Source of the DNA: Candidatus Cloacimonetes bacterium HGW-Cloacimonetes-3
Lineage (GTDB): Bacteria > Cloacimonadota > Cloacimonadia > Cloacimonadales > Cloacimonadaceae
Assembly (NCBI GenBank): GCA_002840645.1
Contig: PHBO01000011.1
Location: 1 to 64,000, forward strand
Length of the DNA stretch: 64,000 nucleotides
Direction of reading: 5' to 3'
The notes below the pieces were generated by a model. It was not told the origin of the DNA and ran no database searches. It saw only the letters and a program-made list of their open reading frames with translations. Positions 42,636 through 52,010 of the stretch are shown piece after piece (the stretch's first letter is position 1; each line of letters opens with the position of its first letter). Both the position numbers and the translations under genes were made by a program.

Positions 42636-45600
42636 ATGAAAAAGTTTATATATGCCCTCCTCTTACTGCTGCTCTTGTTTGGCAGTAGTGCCCATGCCCT
42701 TTCCTTCGGACAAAACAAGGTGAATGCCAAAGATCAGAACTGGTCTCGTATCCAAACCATGCATTTCGACATCTATTTCCCCAAGGGAGAGGATGAATTC
42801 GGTAAAACAGCCTCACTGATGGCGGAAGATATCTATTACTACATAAAGGCTGAGTTCAAAATACCCATCCTAAGCCGCATACCGATTATCTTCTATGCTT
42901 CCAAGACAGAGTTTCAAACCACGAATATCATCTATCAGCTGCTATCCGAAGGCGTGGGCGGATTCACCGAAAGCCTGCGTAACCGTGTGGTAGTGCCCTT
43001 CGACGGCAGCTATGCCGCTCTGGAAGAATTGCTTGCGCATGAGCTTACTCATGCCTATGTAAATGCGATGGATACACGCTTTGTGAGTGCTTTTTCGCCT
43101 CTGCGTCCTATTGCCTTCCCCTTCTGGTTCTCGGAAGGTTTGCCGGAATACCTGTCTATCGGCGGGGAAGATGAGTATAACAACATGTTCCTGATGGATA
43201 TGGTGATAAACGACCGCATCGGCAAGCTGCAGGAAACAGACGGCTATCTGGCATACAGGCTGGGAGAGAGCTTCCTGTCCTATATTGCCGATACCTGGGG
43301 ACGCCAGAAGGTGCCGGAGTACTTCTTTGCCGTTCGCAGCATGAACAACCTTAATGATGCCACCAAGAAAGTCTTCGGCATGGATTTTGAGGAATTGGAA
43401 TCCCGCTGGAACTACCAGCTGAAAAGGGATTACTTCCCCCGCATCAACAGCCATGGCATCCCCATGGAAAGCTTTGAGCAGCGCACTTTTCACCGCAAGG
43501 ATGGCTCTTACTTCAATTTCTCTCCCCGCTTCTCGCCCGACGGCACACGCTTTGTGTATTACTCCAATGCCGGTGCCCGTTACAGTTTGTGGATGGCGGG
43601 AACCCAGGGCCTGGATAAAGGAAAAATGATCCTGAGGGGTGAAAGCAGTGCCAAACTGGAGGAGTTCTATTATTTCCGCTCCAGCCTGAGCTGGTTTCCT
43701 GATAACCGCAGGATAGCCTTTGCCGCCAAGACTTCGGATGGGGACAAGATACACATCTTCGACGTGGACAAAACCAAGATACTGGAAACACTAAGCTTTA
43801 AAGAACTTAATGCCATATACGAGGTGGATGTATCTCCGGATGGAAAGCATCTGGTGTTTTCGGGGCAGAGCGGCATGCAAGCCGATTTGTTCTTGTATGA
43901 TATTGAAGCCAAAGTGCTTACCCGCCTTACTAATGATGCTTTTAACGATGCACGTCCCCGTTTCTCGCCGGATGGCTTGCAGATTGCCTACGATTCTGAA
44001 CACAGACAGCCAAGCAGTGAAATCCGTTACGGCTTGTTTTCGGATATCGTGCGGGATGTATTCACTCTGGATATCGCCACCAGAGAAGTGGTTCAGGTTA
44101 CTGCCGAAGCATACGATTGCTCTGCGCCCATGTGGGTGGATAGTGGCAATAAGCTGGTATATATCTCAACCAGAAGCAAGATAAGCAATTTCGAAGTAAC
44201 AGACCTAAACAGCGGAGCCCGTGCGGAACTTGCCACCACCATGGCAGGGGTATTTGCCGGAGACCTCTCTTCCGGGGACGAATACCTGATTATGGCAAAT
44301 TACTTCAATGGTGCATGGGACATATATTTCGATGACAACCCCCTGCAAAAACTAAACTATGAAGATCACCAGGTTCCCACAAGTTTCCAGCGTGATAATG
44401 ACCTGTTGGACACGATAGACTTTTCGCGGTTGGATTACTATGGTAAACGCAGCAAGGCAGAGCAGAAGCGCAGTAATCCGGGGCGAATCGCTAATCCCCG
44501 CCGACCGATGTTTGTGAAGCACGAGTTCAGCCGTGAGGATTCACTACGCCTTTTCCCGGATTTCAGCTGGGACGACAAGCCGGATAGCCTCATAGTTCCC
44601 GTGGAGATAAAGCCCTACCGCACCAGATTTGCCCTGGAACACCTTTGGGGAGGGATGGCATATTCTTCTTCGCAGGGTGCAATCGGAAACATTGAACTGG
44701 GCTTGGGGGATCTGATGGGAAACCATGGCATCGGCATAAGCCTGGGCATCAGTGACAAGCTGGAGGAATCCAACCTGCTACTCTCTTACGTATACTTGAA
44801 ACACAGAGCAGATTACGGCATCGGGCTTTACAATTTCTACGATGATTACCTGTATAGATTTGCCCTTCCCGGGCAGGATGAATACCTTAGATTACGCAGC
44901 CGTGAAACTGGGATAAACTTAATTTTCCGCTATCCTTTCAGCCGTTTTACCAGAATTGAGATGGATAACCGCTTGTATCAGGTGGAGCAGAACTGGGATT
45001 GGCTACCCGCCGCCAACGTGGCTGAAGAACTATGGGTGGAGAACATAGACAAGGAAACTGATACCGTGTTTGCCCCGGGTTTAAGCCTCGTGCATGACAA
45101 TTCTATCTCCGGCTCTACCGGTCCTCTGGTGGGCTGGCGGGCTATCTACCACATCCGCAAAAGCTTTGCTGCAAAAGAGCAGGAGTACCTAACAAACTAT
45201 TTGGACATCCGCAGTTACACCCTTTTCAGCAAACGTTACAGCTTTGCTGCAAGGCTTAATGGCGGGATCAGCACAGGCAAGAACCCTGATCGTTTTAATC
45301 TGAACGGCTATTATGGTGTCCGTGCTCTGGATACCACCTTAAGCGGCAATAAGAAAGCCCTTGCCACCATGGAACTGCGTTTCCCCTTCCTGGATTACCT
45401 TGCTATAGCCTTCCCCATTCCGCTGGCTATGGGGAACATCCGGGGCAGCATATTTGCCGATGCAGGCAGCGTTTGGGACGACACCGACAAGTTCCGCGGG
45501 GTTATTGATAACAAGCTGGAAGATATCAAGCTTGGTTATGGCTTTGGACCTCGGCTAAATCTGGGATATTTTGTCCTGAAGTTTGATGTTGCCTGGCAGA

Positions 45601-45659
45601 CAGACCTCTCGAACATATCCAAACCCCTTTATTACTTAAGCCTTACCGACGACTTTTAG
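42636..45659 (+). CDS. Zinc metallopeptidase / TolB-like propeller / Omp85-type barrel fusion
   Basis: A 1007-aa exported protein (signal peptide to about residue 21). Residues about 30-250 are a gluzincin domain with LLAHELTHAYV (HExxH near residue 134) and the glutamate in WFSEGLPEYLS near residue 168, of the peptidase-MA type. Residues about 280-560 have PD40/WD40-like blades (RFSPDGTRFVYYSN, VDVSPDGKHLVFSG, RFSPDGLQIAYDS). Residues about 640-1007 look like a BamA/TamA-type outer-membrane barrel (SLVHDNSISGSTGPLVGW, GYYGVRALDTTLSGNKKALATMELRFP kept short here, GFGPRLNLGYFVLKFDVAW). It would anchor a protease at the outer membrane. Confidence 0.85.
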   Translation: MKKFIYALLLLLLLFGSSAHALSFGQNKVNAKDQNWSRIQTMHFDIYFPKGEDEFGKTASLMAEDIYYYIKAEFKIPILSRIPIIFYASKTEFQTTNIIYQLLSEGVGGFTESLRNRVVVPFDGSYAALEELLAHELTHAYVNAMDTRFVSAFSPLRPIAFPFWFSEGLPEYLSIGGEDEYNNMFLMDMVINDRIGKLQETDGYLAYRLGESFLSYIADTWGRQKVPEYFFAVRSMNNLNDATKKVFGMDFEELESRWNYQLKRDYFPRINSHGIPMESFEQRTFHRKDGSYFNFSPRFSPDGTRFVYYSNAGARYSLWMAGTQGLDKGKMILRGESSAKLEEFYYFRSSLSWFPDNRRIAFAAKTSDGDKIHIFDVDKTKILETLSFKELNAIYEVDVSPDGKHLVFSGQSGMQADLFLYDIEAKVLTRLTNDAFNDARPRFSPDGLQIAYDSEHRQPSSEIRYGLFSDIVRDVFTLDIATREVVQVTAEAYDCSAPMWVDSGNKLVYISTRSKISNFEVTDLNSGARAELATTMAGVFAGDLSSGDEYLIMANYFNGAWDIYFDDNPLQKLNYEDHQVPTSFQRDNDLLDTIDFSRLDYYGKRSKAEQKRSNPGRIANPRRPMFVKHEFSREDSLRLFPDFSWDDKPDSLIVPVEIKPYRTRFALEHLWGGMAYSSSQGAIGNIELGLGDLMGNHGIGISLGISDKLEESNLLLSYVYLKHRADYGIGLYNFYDDYLYRFALPGQDEYLRLRSRETGINLIFRYPFSRFTRIEMDNRLYQVEQNWDWLPAANVAEELWVENIDKETDTVFAPGLSLVHDNSISGSTGPLVGWRAIYHIRKSFAAKEQEYLTNYLDIRSYTLFSKRYSFAARLNGGISTGKNPDRFNLNGYYGVRALDTTLSGNKKALATMELRFPFLDYLAIAFPIPLAMGNIRGSIFADAGSVWDDTDKFRGVIDNKLEDIKLGYGFGPRLNLGYFVLKFDVAWQTDLSNISKPLYYLSLTDDF

Positions 45660-45685
45660 CAATTACATAAATATAAGGAGAACCC

Positions 45686-47167
45686 ATGAAGATTGACGTT
45701 ATTCGCAAGCTTCCTGAGCATCTGGACACGCTGATACTGATGCAGGAGGAGAGCGGTACTATTCAAAGTGTAGAATATGTACCAGCCGAACTTCTTAGCC
45801 CGATTGAGACATTTATGAAGAGTGAGGAGTTTAGCTTCAGCTATGCTAACCTTAAGAGCTTCAGCATGATTGTAGCCAAACGCCGTCTCAACATCATTTT
45901 ACTTGGAGTGGGAGACAAAGAAGCTTTAACCCCAAACAAGCTTCGTAATCTGTTTGCCTCCGCCATACGCACGGCAGCTAAGATGAATGCGCGCCAGATT
46001 TATCTATTTCCCGGCTTTACCAGCACGGTGAACGATGTAGCTTTTGGCCACGTGCTTGCTGAATCCGCCTTATTAGTAGCCTACCGGTTTGACAAATACC
46101 TCAATTCGGACAAGAATAAGCTATTCCCCGAATCCCTGCATTATGTGCTGAACACCAAGAACACCCGCCACTTGAACCGCGGCATTCTGGAAGGCAGAAT
46201 CTATGCAGACGCAACCAATCTTGCCCGTGACATGGTGAATGAACCTGCTAACGTGATGACTCCGGATGCCCTTGCAGAGGCTGCCAAACGTGCTGCCCTG
46301 CAATATGGCTTCACGATTGAGACCCATTCCCAGGACAAGCTGCGCCGTATAAAAATGGATGCTTTCCTGGCAGTGGGACGTGGCTCTGTGCGCGAACCAA
46401 AGCTGATCATTATGCGCTTCAACGGCAATCCGGACAAGCGTCAGGAGTGTATTGCCTTAGTTGGTAAGGGGCTTACCTACGACAGTGGTGGCTATTGCAT
46501 CAAAACCCCGCAAGGCATGGTGAACATGAAGAACGATATGGGCGGTGCTGCTGCCGTTATCGGCGCTATGTGTGCCATAAGCTCAATGAAGCTGAAAGTG
46601 AACGTGGTAGCTATCGTTGCTGCTTGTGAGAACATGATTTCCGGCGATGCTTACCGCACGGGTGACATTATCACCTCTATGGCAGGTAAAACCATCGAAG
46701 TGATAAACACCGATGCGGAAGGTCGCCTGACCCTTTGCGATGCCATCCACTATGCTATAGAAAAAGAGCATGCTGATAGGATTGTGGATATTGCCACCCT
46801 AACCGGAGCCGCTGTTGCTGCTTTAGGTAACCAGTTTTCTGCCGTTGTAACCAATAACGATGCCTGGTTGGAACAGCTTAAAACTGCTGCTTCCTTCACC
46901 GGTGAGAACATCTGGCAGCTTCCCGCCCATGATGAATACAAAGAACTGCTGAAATCAGACATTGCCGATCTAAAAAACGTGGGTGGACCAATGGGTGGAG
47001 CCATAACCGCAGGATTGTTCCTGCGTGAGTTTGTGCAGGATAAACCCTGGCTGCATATAGATATTGCCGGTACAGCTTTGAAAGATAAAGAAAGCGGCAT
47101 CAATCCCTATGGCGCCACCGGTGTGGGAGTTCGCATGCTTACTTCCCTGTTAAAAGGCATGGAATAG
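45686..47167 (+). CDS. pepA: Leucyl aminopeptidase (M17)
   Basis: A 493-aa M17 aminopeptidase. ANVMTPDALAEAA near residue 188, VGKGLTYDSGGYCIKTP (metal Lys/Asp) near residue 264, KNDMGGAAAV near residue 281 and NTDAEGRLTLCDA near residue 342 are the two-metal active site. It removes N-terminal residues from peptides, matching amino-acid fermentation. AAGGAG precedes the ATG, 26 nt after the Omp85 fusion. Confidence 0.95.
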   Translation: MKIDVIRKLPEHLDTLILMQEESGTIQSVEYVPAELLSPIETFMKSEEFSFSYANLKSFSMIVAKRRLNIILLGVGDKEALTPNKLRNLFASAIRTAAKMNARQIYLFPGFTSTVNDVAFGHVLAESALLVAYRFDKYLNSDKNKLFPESLHYVLNTKNTRHLNRGILEGRIYADATNLARDMVNEPANVMTPDALAEAAKRAALQYGFTIETHSQDKLRRIKMDAFLAVGRGSVREPKLIIMRFNGNPDKRQECIALVGKGLTYDSGGYCIKTPQGMVNMKNDMGGAAAVIGAMCAISSMKLKVNVVAIVAACENMISGDAYRTGDIITSMAGKTIEVINTDAEGRLTLCDAIHYAIEKEHADRIVDIATLTGAAVAALGNQFSAVVTNNDAWLEQLKTAASFTGENIWQLPAHDEYKELLKSDIADLKNVGGPMGGAITAGLFLREFVQDKPWLHIDIAGTALKDKESGINPYGATGVGVRMLTSLLKGME

Positions 47168-47197
47168 CCAAGCTAAGATAAATATCCATGCATCTTG

Positions 47198-47240
47198 CCT
47201 GCTTGCATTACGGTATCAATGATACTGTGATGCAAGCGGA
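47198..47240. promoter_or_regulatory. Inverted repeat in front of znuA
   Basis: CTTGCATTACGGTATC (47202-47217) faces GATACTGTGATGCAAG (47221-47236), a 16-bp stem with two G-T type mismatches and a 3-nt loop. It sits 31 nt before the znuA ATG. It could be a zinc-regulator (Zur-type) operator. It also begins CCTGCTTG and ends GCAAG like the 11-nt phased elements, so it may be a minimal member of that family. Confidence 0.5.
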
Positions 47241-47267
47241 GATGTTATAGAGAATAAGGAGGTCCAA

Positions 47268-48167
47268 ATGAGGTACATAAAGCTATGCCTGTTACTGAGT
47301 TTGCTTTTAACCGTTTCTTGCCAACAGCACAAAGAAAGAAAAAGACCGCTGTTATTAGCGTCTATCCATCCCTACGAGTTACTTTTAAAGCAGCTTGCCG
47401 GTAGTGATTTTGATGTACAATGCATCATTCCTGCCAATGCTTCACCCCATACCTGGTCTCCTAATCCTTCAGATCTGAAAGCAATAATGGAAGCTTCCTT
47501 CATTCTGTCCAATGGGCTGGGTTTGGAAGCCCATCTGGAAAACAGCTTCGCCACCCGTGCATTTGTCCGTGTGCAAGCAGCAAAGCTAATAAAGGATGCT
47601 ATTCCTCACCCTGTGGATGAGCAACATGAAGCTGATGGCGACCACCAGCACTTAGGACAGGATCCCCACCTTTGGACTTCTCCACGGCTTATGATTCGCT
47701 TGGTAACGGCAGTGGCAAATGAGCTCAGCAGACGCTTTCCCAATTCTGCTCTTGTATTCCGCCAAAATGCCGAGACTATGCGCAGGGAACTGGATGAAGC
47801 AGCAGAATTGATCAAGACTGAGCGAGAAGCTTATCTCGAGCCGGGATTGATTACTTACCACAATACTTTCTATTATTTCACCAAAGAATTTGACATTAAG
47901 TACCTTGGCTGGGTGCAATTCTCTCCGGGGAAAGAGCCCCGCCCCAAAGACCTTGCCGGTTTGGGGGAAACAATACAAGCTCATAAAGTGAAAGCCGTAT
48001 TCATAGAGCCACAAATGGATAGAAAAGCCGGAGAAGTATTGGCTAAAGAGTTCGGCTTAAAGCTGCTACTGCTGGATTCTCTTGGAAGTGATGCTAAGGC
48101 AAAAACCATAGCAGAACTTATTCTCACCAACTGGGATAGCATGAAGGAGGCATTCACAGAGAAATGA
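47268..48167 (+). CDS. znuA: Zinc ABC transporter, substrate-binding lipoprotein
   Basis: A 299-aa lipoprotein: the signal peptide ends at TVSC (Cys18). The metal histidines lie in ASIHPYELLLKQL, NASPHTWSPNPSDL, QDPHLWTSPRL and ITYHNTFYYF. A His/Asp-rich loop (HPVDEQHEADGDHQH) marks zinc rather than manganese binding. It delivers Zn2+ to ZnuBC. AGGAGG precedes the ATG, and its stop overlaps the znuC start. An inverted repeat upstream may hold the regulator site. Confidence 0.93.
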   Translation: MRYIKLCLLLSLLLTVSCQQHKERKRPLLLASIHPYELLLKQLAGSDFDVQCIIPANASPHTWSPNPSDLKAIMEASFILSNGLGLEAHLENSFATRAFVRVQAAKLIKDAIPHPVDEQHEADGDHQHLGQDPHLWTSPRLMIRLVTAVANELSRRFPNSALVFRQNAETMRRELDEAAELIKTEREAYLEPGLITYHNTFYYFTKEFDIKYLGWVQFSPGKEPRPKDLAGLGETIQAHKVKAVFIEPQMDRKAGEVLAKEFGLKLLLLDSLGSDAKAKTIAELILTNWDSMKEAFTEK

Positions 48168-48892
48168 TAGGGATCAGTAACCTTCAGTACAAGCTTGGCG
48201 GAAAGAGCATTCTTGAGGATATCAATCTTGAAATCCCCGATGGGGAGTTTGTGGCAATTATTGGTCCCAATGGTGCCGGCAAATCCACCCTGATTAAGCT
48301 TATCCTGGGGCTTTATGATCTTCAGGAGGGTGAGATTATCATCGATGGGATTACACAGACAGCCTGGCTGAAAGCAAATAGCTTTGGTTATCTGCCCCAG
48401 CATGAGGAGTTTGACCGCAGCTTTCCCGCTACTGCCCTGGATATTGCCCTGATGGGACTTGCCGGCAGAATTCCTCTTGCCGCCAGGCTAAAAGCAAGCC
48501 ACAGAACGGAAGCTATGGCTGCGTTGGAGCAAACGGGTGTGGCACATCATGCCAAAGACCTGATTGGCAAGCTATCCGGTGGAGAGTTTCAGCGCGTACT
48601 GCTTGCCCGTGCCATCGTGGGCGGAAGCACGTACCTCATCCTTGATGAACCCGAAGCAAGCCTGGACAGACCTTCCGTGGAGAGCTTCTTTGCCTTGCTT
48701 AAAAACTTGAATGAAGCCGGGCATACCATTATCACCATCTCCCACGACCTGAATATCCTGTCTGAATATTGCAGCTTTCTGGTGTGCCTGAACCGCCGTC
48801 TGCACTGCCATAATCATACAGAATTGGTTACCTCAGAAATCATCCACAAGACCTTTGGCGACAGCGTCCGAATCATCGAGAAGGACTACTAA
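48164..48892 (+). CDS. znuC: Zinc ABC transporter, ATPase
   Basis: A 242-aa ABC ATPase: Walker A GPNGAGKST near residue 35, Q-loop LPQHEEF, signature LSGGEFQRV near residue 133, Walker B YLILDEPEASLD and switch histidine in ITISHDL. It powers ZnuB. It overlaps znuA by 4 nt (ATGA) and the permease follows after 4 nt. Confidence 0.94.
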   Translation: MIGISNLQYKLGGKSILEDINLEIPDGEFVAIIGPNGAGKSTLIKLILGLYDLQEGEIIIDGITQTAWLKANSFGYLPQHEEFDRSFPATALDIALMGLAGRIPLAARLKASHRTEAMAALEQTGVAHHAKDLIGKLSGGEFQRVLLARAIVGGSTYLILDEPEASLDRPSVESFFALLKNLNEAGHTIITISHDLNILSEYCSFLVCLNRRLHCHNHTELVTSEIIHKTFGDSVRIIEKDY

Positions 48893-48896
48893 GGCG

Positions 48897-49694
48897 ATGT
48901 TTAAGTATCATTTCATGCTGAACGCTCTGTTTGGTTCTTTGCTTTCCGGGCTAAGCCTTGCTATTTTTGCACCTTATGTAACTCTGCGCCGTATCTCCTA
49001 TATGGGCGAAGCGCTTTCCCACATTGCCTTTGCGGGCATAGCCATCGCTATCCTGTTTGGGCTTAATCTCACTTTCAGTACGCTGATATTTGTTATTCTA
49101 ATTAGCCTTGCCATAGGTGCAATATCCCGCCGGCACAAGCTTCAGGAAGCAAACACAATCAGCATCTTTCTCTCGGTTAGCATGGCGCTGGGCATTATCC
49201 TTATCAGTGTTTCCAAGAACTATAGCTTCGATCTTGCCAGTTACCTGTTCGGCAATGTTTTGCTGATCACCGGTTCGGAGTTGTATAGCCTGATAATCCT
49301 TAATATCCTTAATCTAACATTTGTTTTAGTGTTTTATAAGGAACTGTTCTATCTTACCTACAATGCGGAAATGGCAAAGGTATTCCGTATCCGTACGGGC
49401 TTGGTAAACCAAATATTCCTTATTCTGTTGGCTGCAAATATCGTAATCAATCTTAAGAGTGCCGGGATAATTCTGGTAACGGCACAGCTTATTCTACCGG
49501 CTGTAATAGCTTTTAATTTCGTCCATACATTGCATCGGGCAATTATTGTATCCGCGATAGTTGCTTTTCTATCTGCTTTTATCGGATTTTATCTCAGCTT
49601 CAACCTGAACCTGCCTACCGGTGCAACTATTGTGCTTTTCGAAGCACTTATCTATTTTCTAAGCTTGTCTTTCAGAGGGAAAAACAATGCATAA
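48897..49694 (+). CDS. znuB: Zinc ABC transporter, permease
   Basis: A 265-aa ABC-3 family permease with about eight membrane helices. LRRISYMGEALSHIAFAGIA near residue 28 is the family signature that contacts the ATPase. The start at 48897 (MFKYHFMLNAL) follows the znuC stop by 4 nt; a start 42 nt earlier would lie inside znuC. It overlaps the next gene by 8 nt. Confidence 0.92.
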   Translation: MFKYHFMLNALFGSLLSGLSLAIFAPYVTLRRISYMGEALSHIAFAGIAIAILFGLNLTFSTLIFVILISLAIGAISRRHKLQEANTISIFLSVSMALGIILISVSKNYSFDLASYLFGNVLLITGSELYSLIILNILNLTFVLVFYKELFYLTYNAEMAKVFRIRTGLVNQIFLILLAANIVINLKSAGIILVTAQLILPAVIAFNFVHTLHRAIIVSAIVAFLSAFIGFYLSFNLNLPTGATIVLFEALIYFLSLSFRGKNNA

Positions 49695-50634
49695 AAGTAT
49701 GTCTATATGGCTAAGTCTAATCATCGGGTTTCTATTCATCTCCTTCATCTGGCAATTTGCCGAGCCGGAGATTGTAGATTTTGTTGGCAAAGCGTGCTAT
49801 ACCATTACCAGGCACAGCTTTATGGAGGTTATCACTCATGATGCAGCGGGTATTCCCATGCGCTATTATCCGCGGGTGGGCACGGTTTACGACCCGGAGC
49901 TGGTGGCGGTAGAGGCAACCCGGAACTATAAAACCAGAATAGATCCAATCCGGGAACAGCGGTTCCTGCAGCTTAGCGAGTGGTTGGTACAACAGGTGGA
50001 TTCTTCCGGATTAATCCCCCAAGCCTACAATTTCCCTGCTGCTTCACTTAAGCAGCCGTGGTATAGTGCCTCCACCCAAAGTGCTGCCATGCTGGCAATT
50101 GCCCAAAGGGCTGGCTTTTTGCGCAACAAGGATTTGTTGAATATATCAAGGGGTATGCTGCAGCAGCTTGTCCCCGGGAACGGAACCCTTAGCCGGGCTG
50201 AATCGGATAGCACGATATGGTTCAAAAGCTATCCCGACTATGCTTTACGGGGGATGCTGAACACACTGCTAAACCTGCATGATTACTACAAATTGGTTGG
50301 CGAACCTCAGGCAGAGGTTTTGTTTAAACAGGGGATGCGGATGCTGGATTACAAGCTGGATAATCTGGAGGAAAGAGGCTATCTGGATGACAGTTATACG
50401 CGCATGGGCAAAAGGCAGGAGCACAGGCAGCTTACTACCCTATTGGAAGAGCTGAATAAAGTTGCCTTAAGCACTTCCTTAAAATTAGATATAGCCCGCT
50501 ACAAACGGGTGGACAAGAAACCGGTGGCTTTCCAGATGATAGAGCAAATTGCATGGGGCAGGATGTTTGGGGCGATATTGGCATGGATGCTTTGTGCTGT
50601 TATTATTCATGCGTTTTTAAGGGTGCCAAAGTAG
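49687..50634 (+). CDS. Membrane protein with D-glucuronyl C5-epimerase-like domain
   Basis: A 315-aa protein with membrane helices at both ends (about residues 5-24 and 291-310). The middle is helical. PWYSASTQSAAMLAIAQRAG near residue 118 and WFKSYPDYALRGMLNTLLNLHDYY near residue 178 follow the pattern of the C-terminal domain of heparan D-glucuronyl C5-epimerases (alpha/alpha toroid). It may act on an extracellular polysaccharide, but the catalytic residues were not checked. It overlaps znuB by 8 nt, so it is translated with the zinc genes; a functional link to zinc is not evident. Confidence 0.65.
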   Translation: MHKSMSIWLSLIIGFLFISFIWQFAEPEIVDFVGKACYTITRHSFMEVITHDAAGIPMRYYPRVGTVYDPELVAVEATRNYKTRIDPIREQRFLQLSEWLVQQVDSSGLIPQAYNFPAASLKQPWYSASTQSAAMLAIAQRAGFLRNKDLLNISRGMLQQLVPGNGTLSRAESDSTIWFKSYPDYALRGMLNTLLNLHDYYKLVGEPQAEVLFKQGMRMLDYKLDNLEERGYLDDSYTRMGKRQEHRQLTTLLEELNKVALSTSLKLDIARYKRVDKKPVAFQMIEQIAWGRMFGAILAWMLCAVIIHAFLRVPK

Positions 50635-51491
50635 AATTTAACCATATATTCCGGCTCGTAGGATAACTTTGCCTGTCTGAGGCCTTCCAGCCCCAGGTCT
50701 TGTTCGCGGTTAATATACTTATAGCGACCTTGCAGGTAACGCGCAGTTTCCCAGTTAATTAGCTGTGCAGATCCTTTCTTGTCCGGGTCGTGCTTCTCGA
50801 AGTGTTCGGATACCATGTTAGCTGTCTGTGGGGAAAATATAGAAAAAGCCGCTATGCGGTTGTGCAGACAGATAATTATCCCCTCGGTGGGCAGGTCGTC
50901 CCACATATTAAGTGTGTTTTCTATCGCCTTGATCTCCGTCATCAGATAGATGCCATCCGCACTGCGCTCTCTCCGCCATTTGTGCGTGAACTCCAGCAGT
51001 ACGCCGCCTTTATCGCTGGTGATGGGCAGCACTTTGTAGTCCGGGTGATTGCGGATAAATTGGGACACCAGGTTTTTCTTCTTTGCCAGCCTTTTGCCGG
51101 AGAGCTTTGCCAGCTTATCCACTTCATACACATAATCTGCCCAGGAGCGGTCTTCCGTATAGCTGAAGTATTCTTCCAGTTTGGGGTGATCCCGGATGTA
51201 GTCTTCCGGGATAAGGATTAGCTCTGCCTTCGAAAAGTATACCCTAAACCTGCGCACCAAATCCGCTAAGTCCTCTTCGCTGAAATTATTCCCCAAGGGA
51301 AAGAGAATGTATTGGTATTTAGGATTGTAGATAATCAGGTTATCCTGCCATATCAGCAGGTGGTTCCGGTATATCTGCCCCCAGGAGATGATATTCGTCA
51401 CGCTATAATCACAGCTCTCACGCGGGTAACGGGTAAGGAAATCCGTCAGGAGCGGGATATGCGCAGTGGTGATCAGTTCTAAATTATGCAT
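50607..51491 (-). CDS. Phosphatidylglycerol lysyltransferase-like protein (DUF2156)
   Basis: A 294-aa protein of the LPG-synthase C-terminal/DUF2156 type, two tandem GNAT-like folds. SGKRLAKKKNLVSQFIRNHP near residue 130, EGIIICLHNRIAAFSIF near residue 205 and INREQDLGLEGLRQAKLSYEP near residue 260 are family features. Soluble members move an aminoacyl group; this one lacks the membrane part of MprF. It overlaps the 49687 gene tail to tail by 28 nt and follows the GNAT gene by 8 nt. Confidence 0.82.
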   Translation of the reverse strand: MHNLELITTAHIPLLTDFLTRYPRESCDYSVTNIISWGQIYRNHLLIWQDNLIIYNPKYQYILFPLGNNFSEEDLADLVRRFRVYFSKAELILIPEDYIRDHPKLEEYFSYTEDRSWADYVYEVDKLAKLSGKRLAKKKNLVSQFIRNHPDYKVLPITSDKGGVLLEFTHKWRRERSADGIYLMTEIKAIENTLNMWDDLPTEGIIICLHNRIAAFSIFSPQTANMVSEHFEKHDPDKKGSAQLINWETARYLQGRYKYINREQDLGLEGLRQAKLSYEPEYMVKFYFGTLKNA

Positions 51492-51499
51492 AAAACCAA

Positions 51500-51919
51500 T
51501 TATTCTTCGCCCAGGAGGAAGGGAGTGTAGTTTGGCATCACGTTAAAGCCCAGCCCACCGTAGAATCTTTCATAACCCGGTTCGCTGATCAGCCCTATCC
51601 ATTGCAGCTTATTTTCCCTCAGGAAGTCCAGCAGAGTGCGGATTATTCCCTTGCCGATGCCCTTGCCCCGCAGGTCAGCCCGCACGGTTACGTCCTGTAT
51701 GTAGGCATCGCTAACCCCATCGCTGATGGCGCGTCCCATGCCGATAATTTCTTCGCCGACTTTGGCAATTACGAAGCAAAAAGAATTGCTGAGTATCTTA
51801 CGGACGGTTTCCAGATACTCCGGATTCTCGTCCATCTGCCACCAACCTGCCTGACGGTATAATGCCAGAATGCTTGCTGCATCGGCTTCTTTCACGATGT
51901 GATAAGTGATGTTTGTCAT
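51500..51919 (-). CDS. GNAT N-acetyltransferase
   Basis: A 139-aa GNAT protein. The acetyl-CoA loop is VRADLRGKGIGKGIIRTL near residue 80, and YERFYGGLGF near residue 120 is the typical last strand. Substrate unknown. It is the first gene of a two-gene unit with the DUF2156 protein, AGGAT before the ATG, and palindrome copy C3 lies upstream. Confidence 0.87.
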   Translation of the reverse strand: MTNITYHIVKEADAASILALYRQAGWWQMDENPEYLETVRKILSNSFCFVIAKVGEEIIGMGRAISDGVSDAYIQDVTVRADLRGKGIGKGIIRTLLDFLRENKLQWIGLISEPGYERFYGGLGFNVMPNYTPFLLGEE

Positions 51920-52010
51920 ATCCTATTTACTAAACCCCGTTGATTATTTGCGATTGTGCAATAACATAACACTGCCAAAATTTGTCAAGAACGGCTTTTC
52001 CTTCTTTGCC

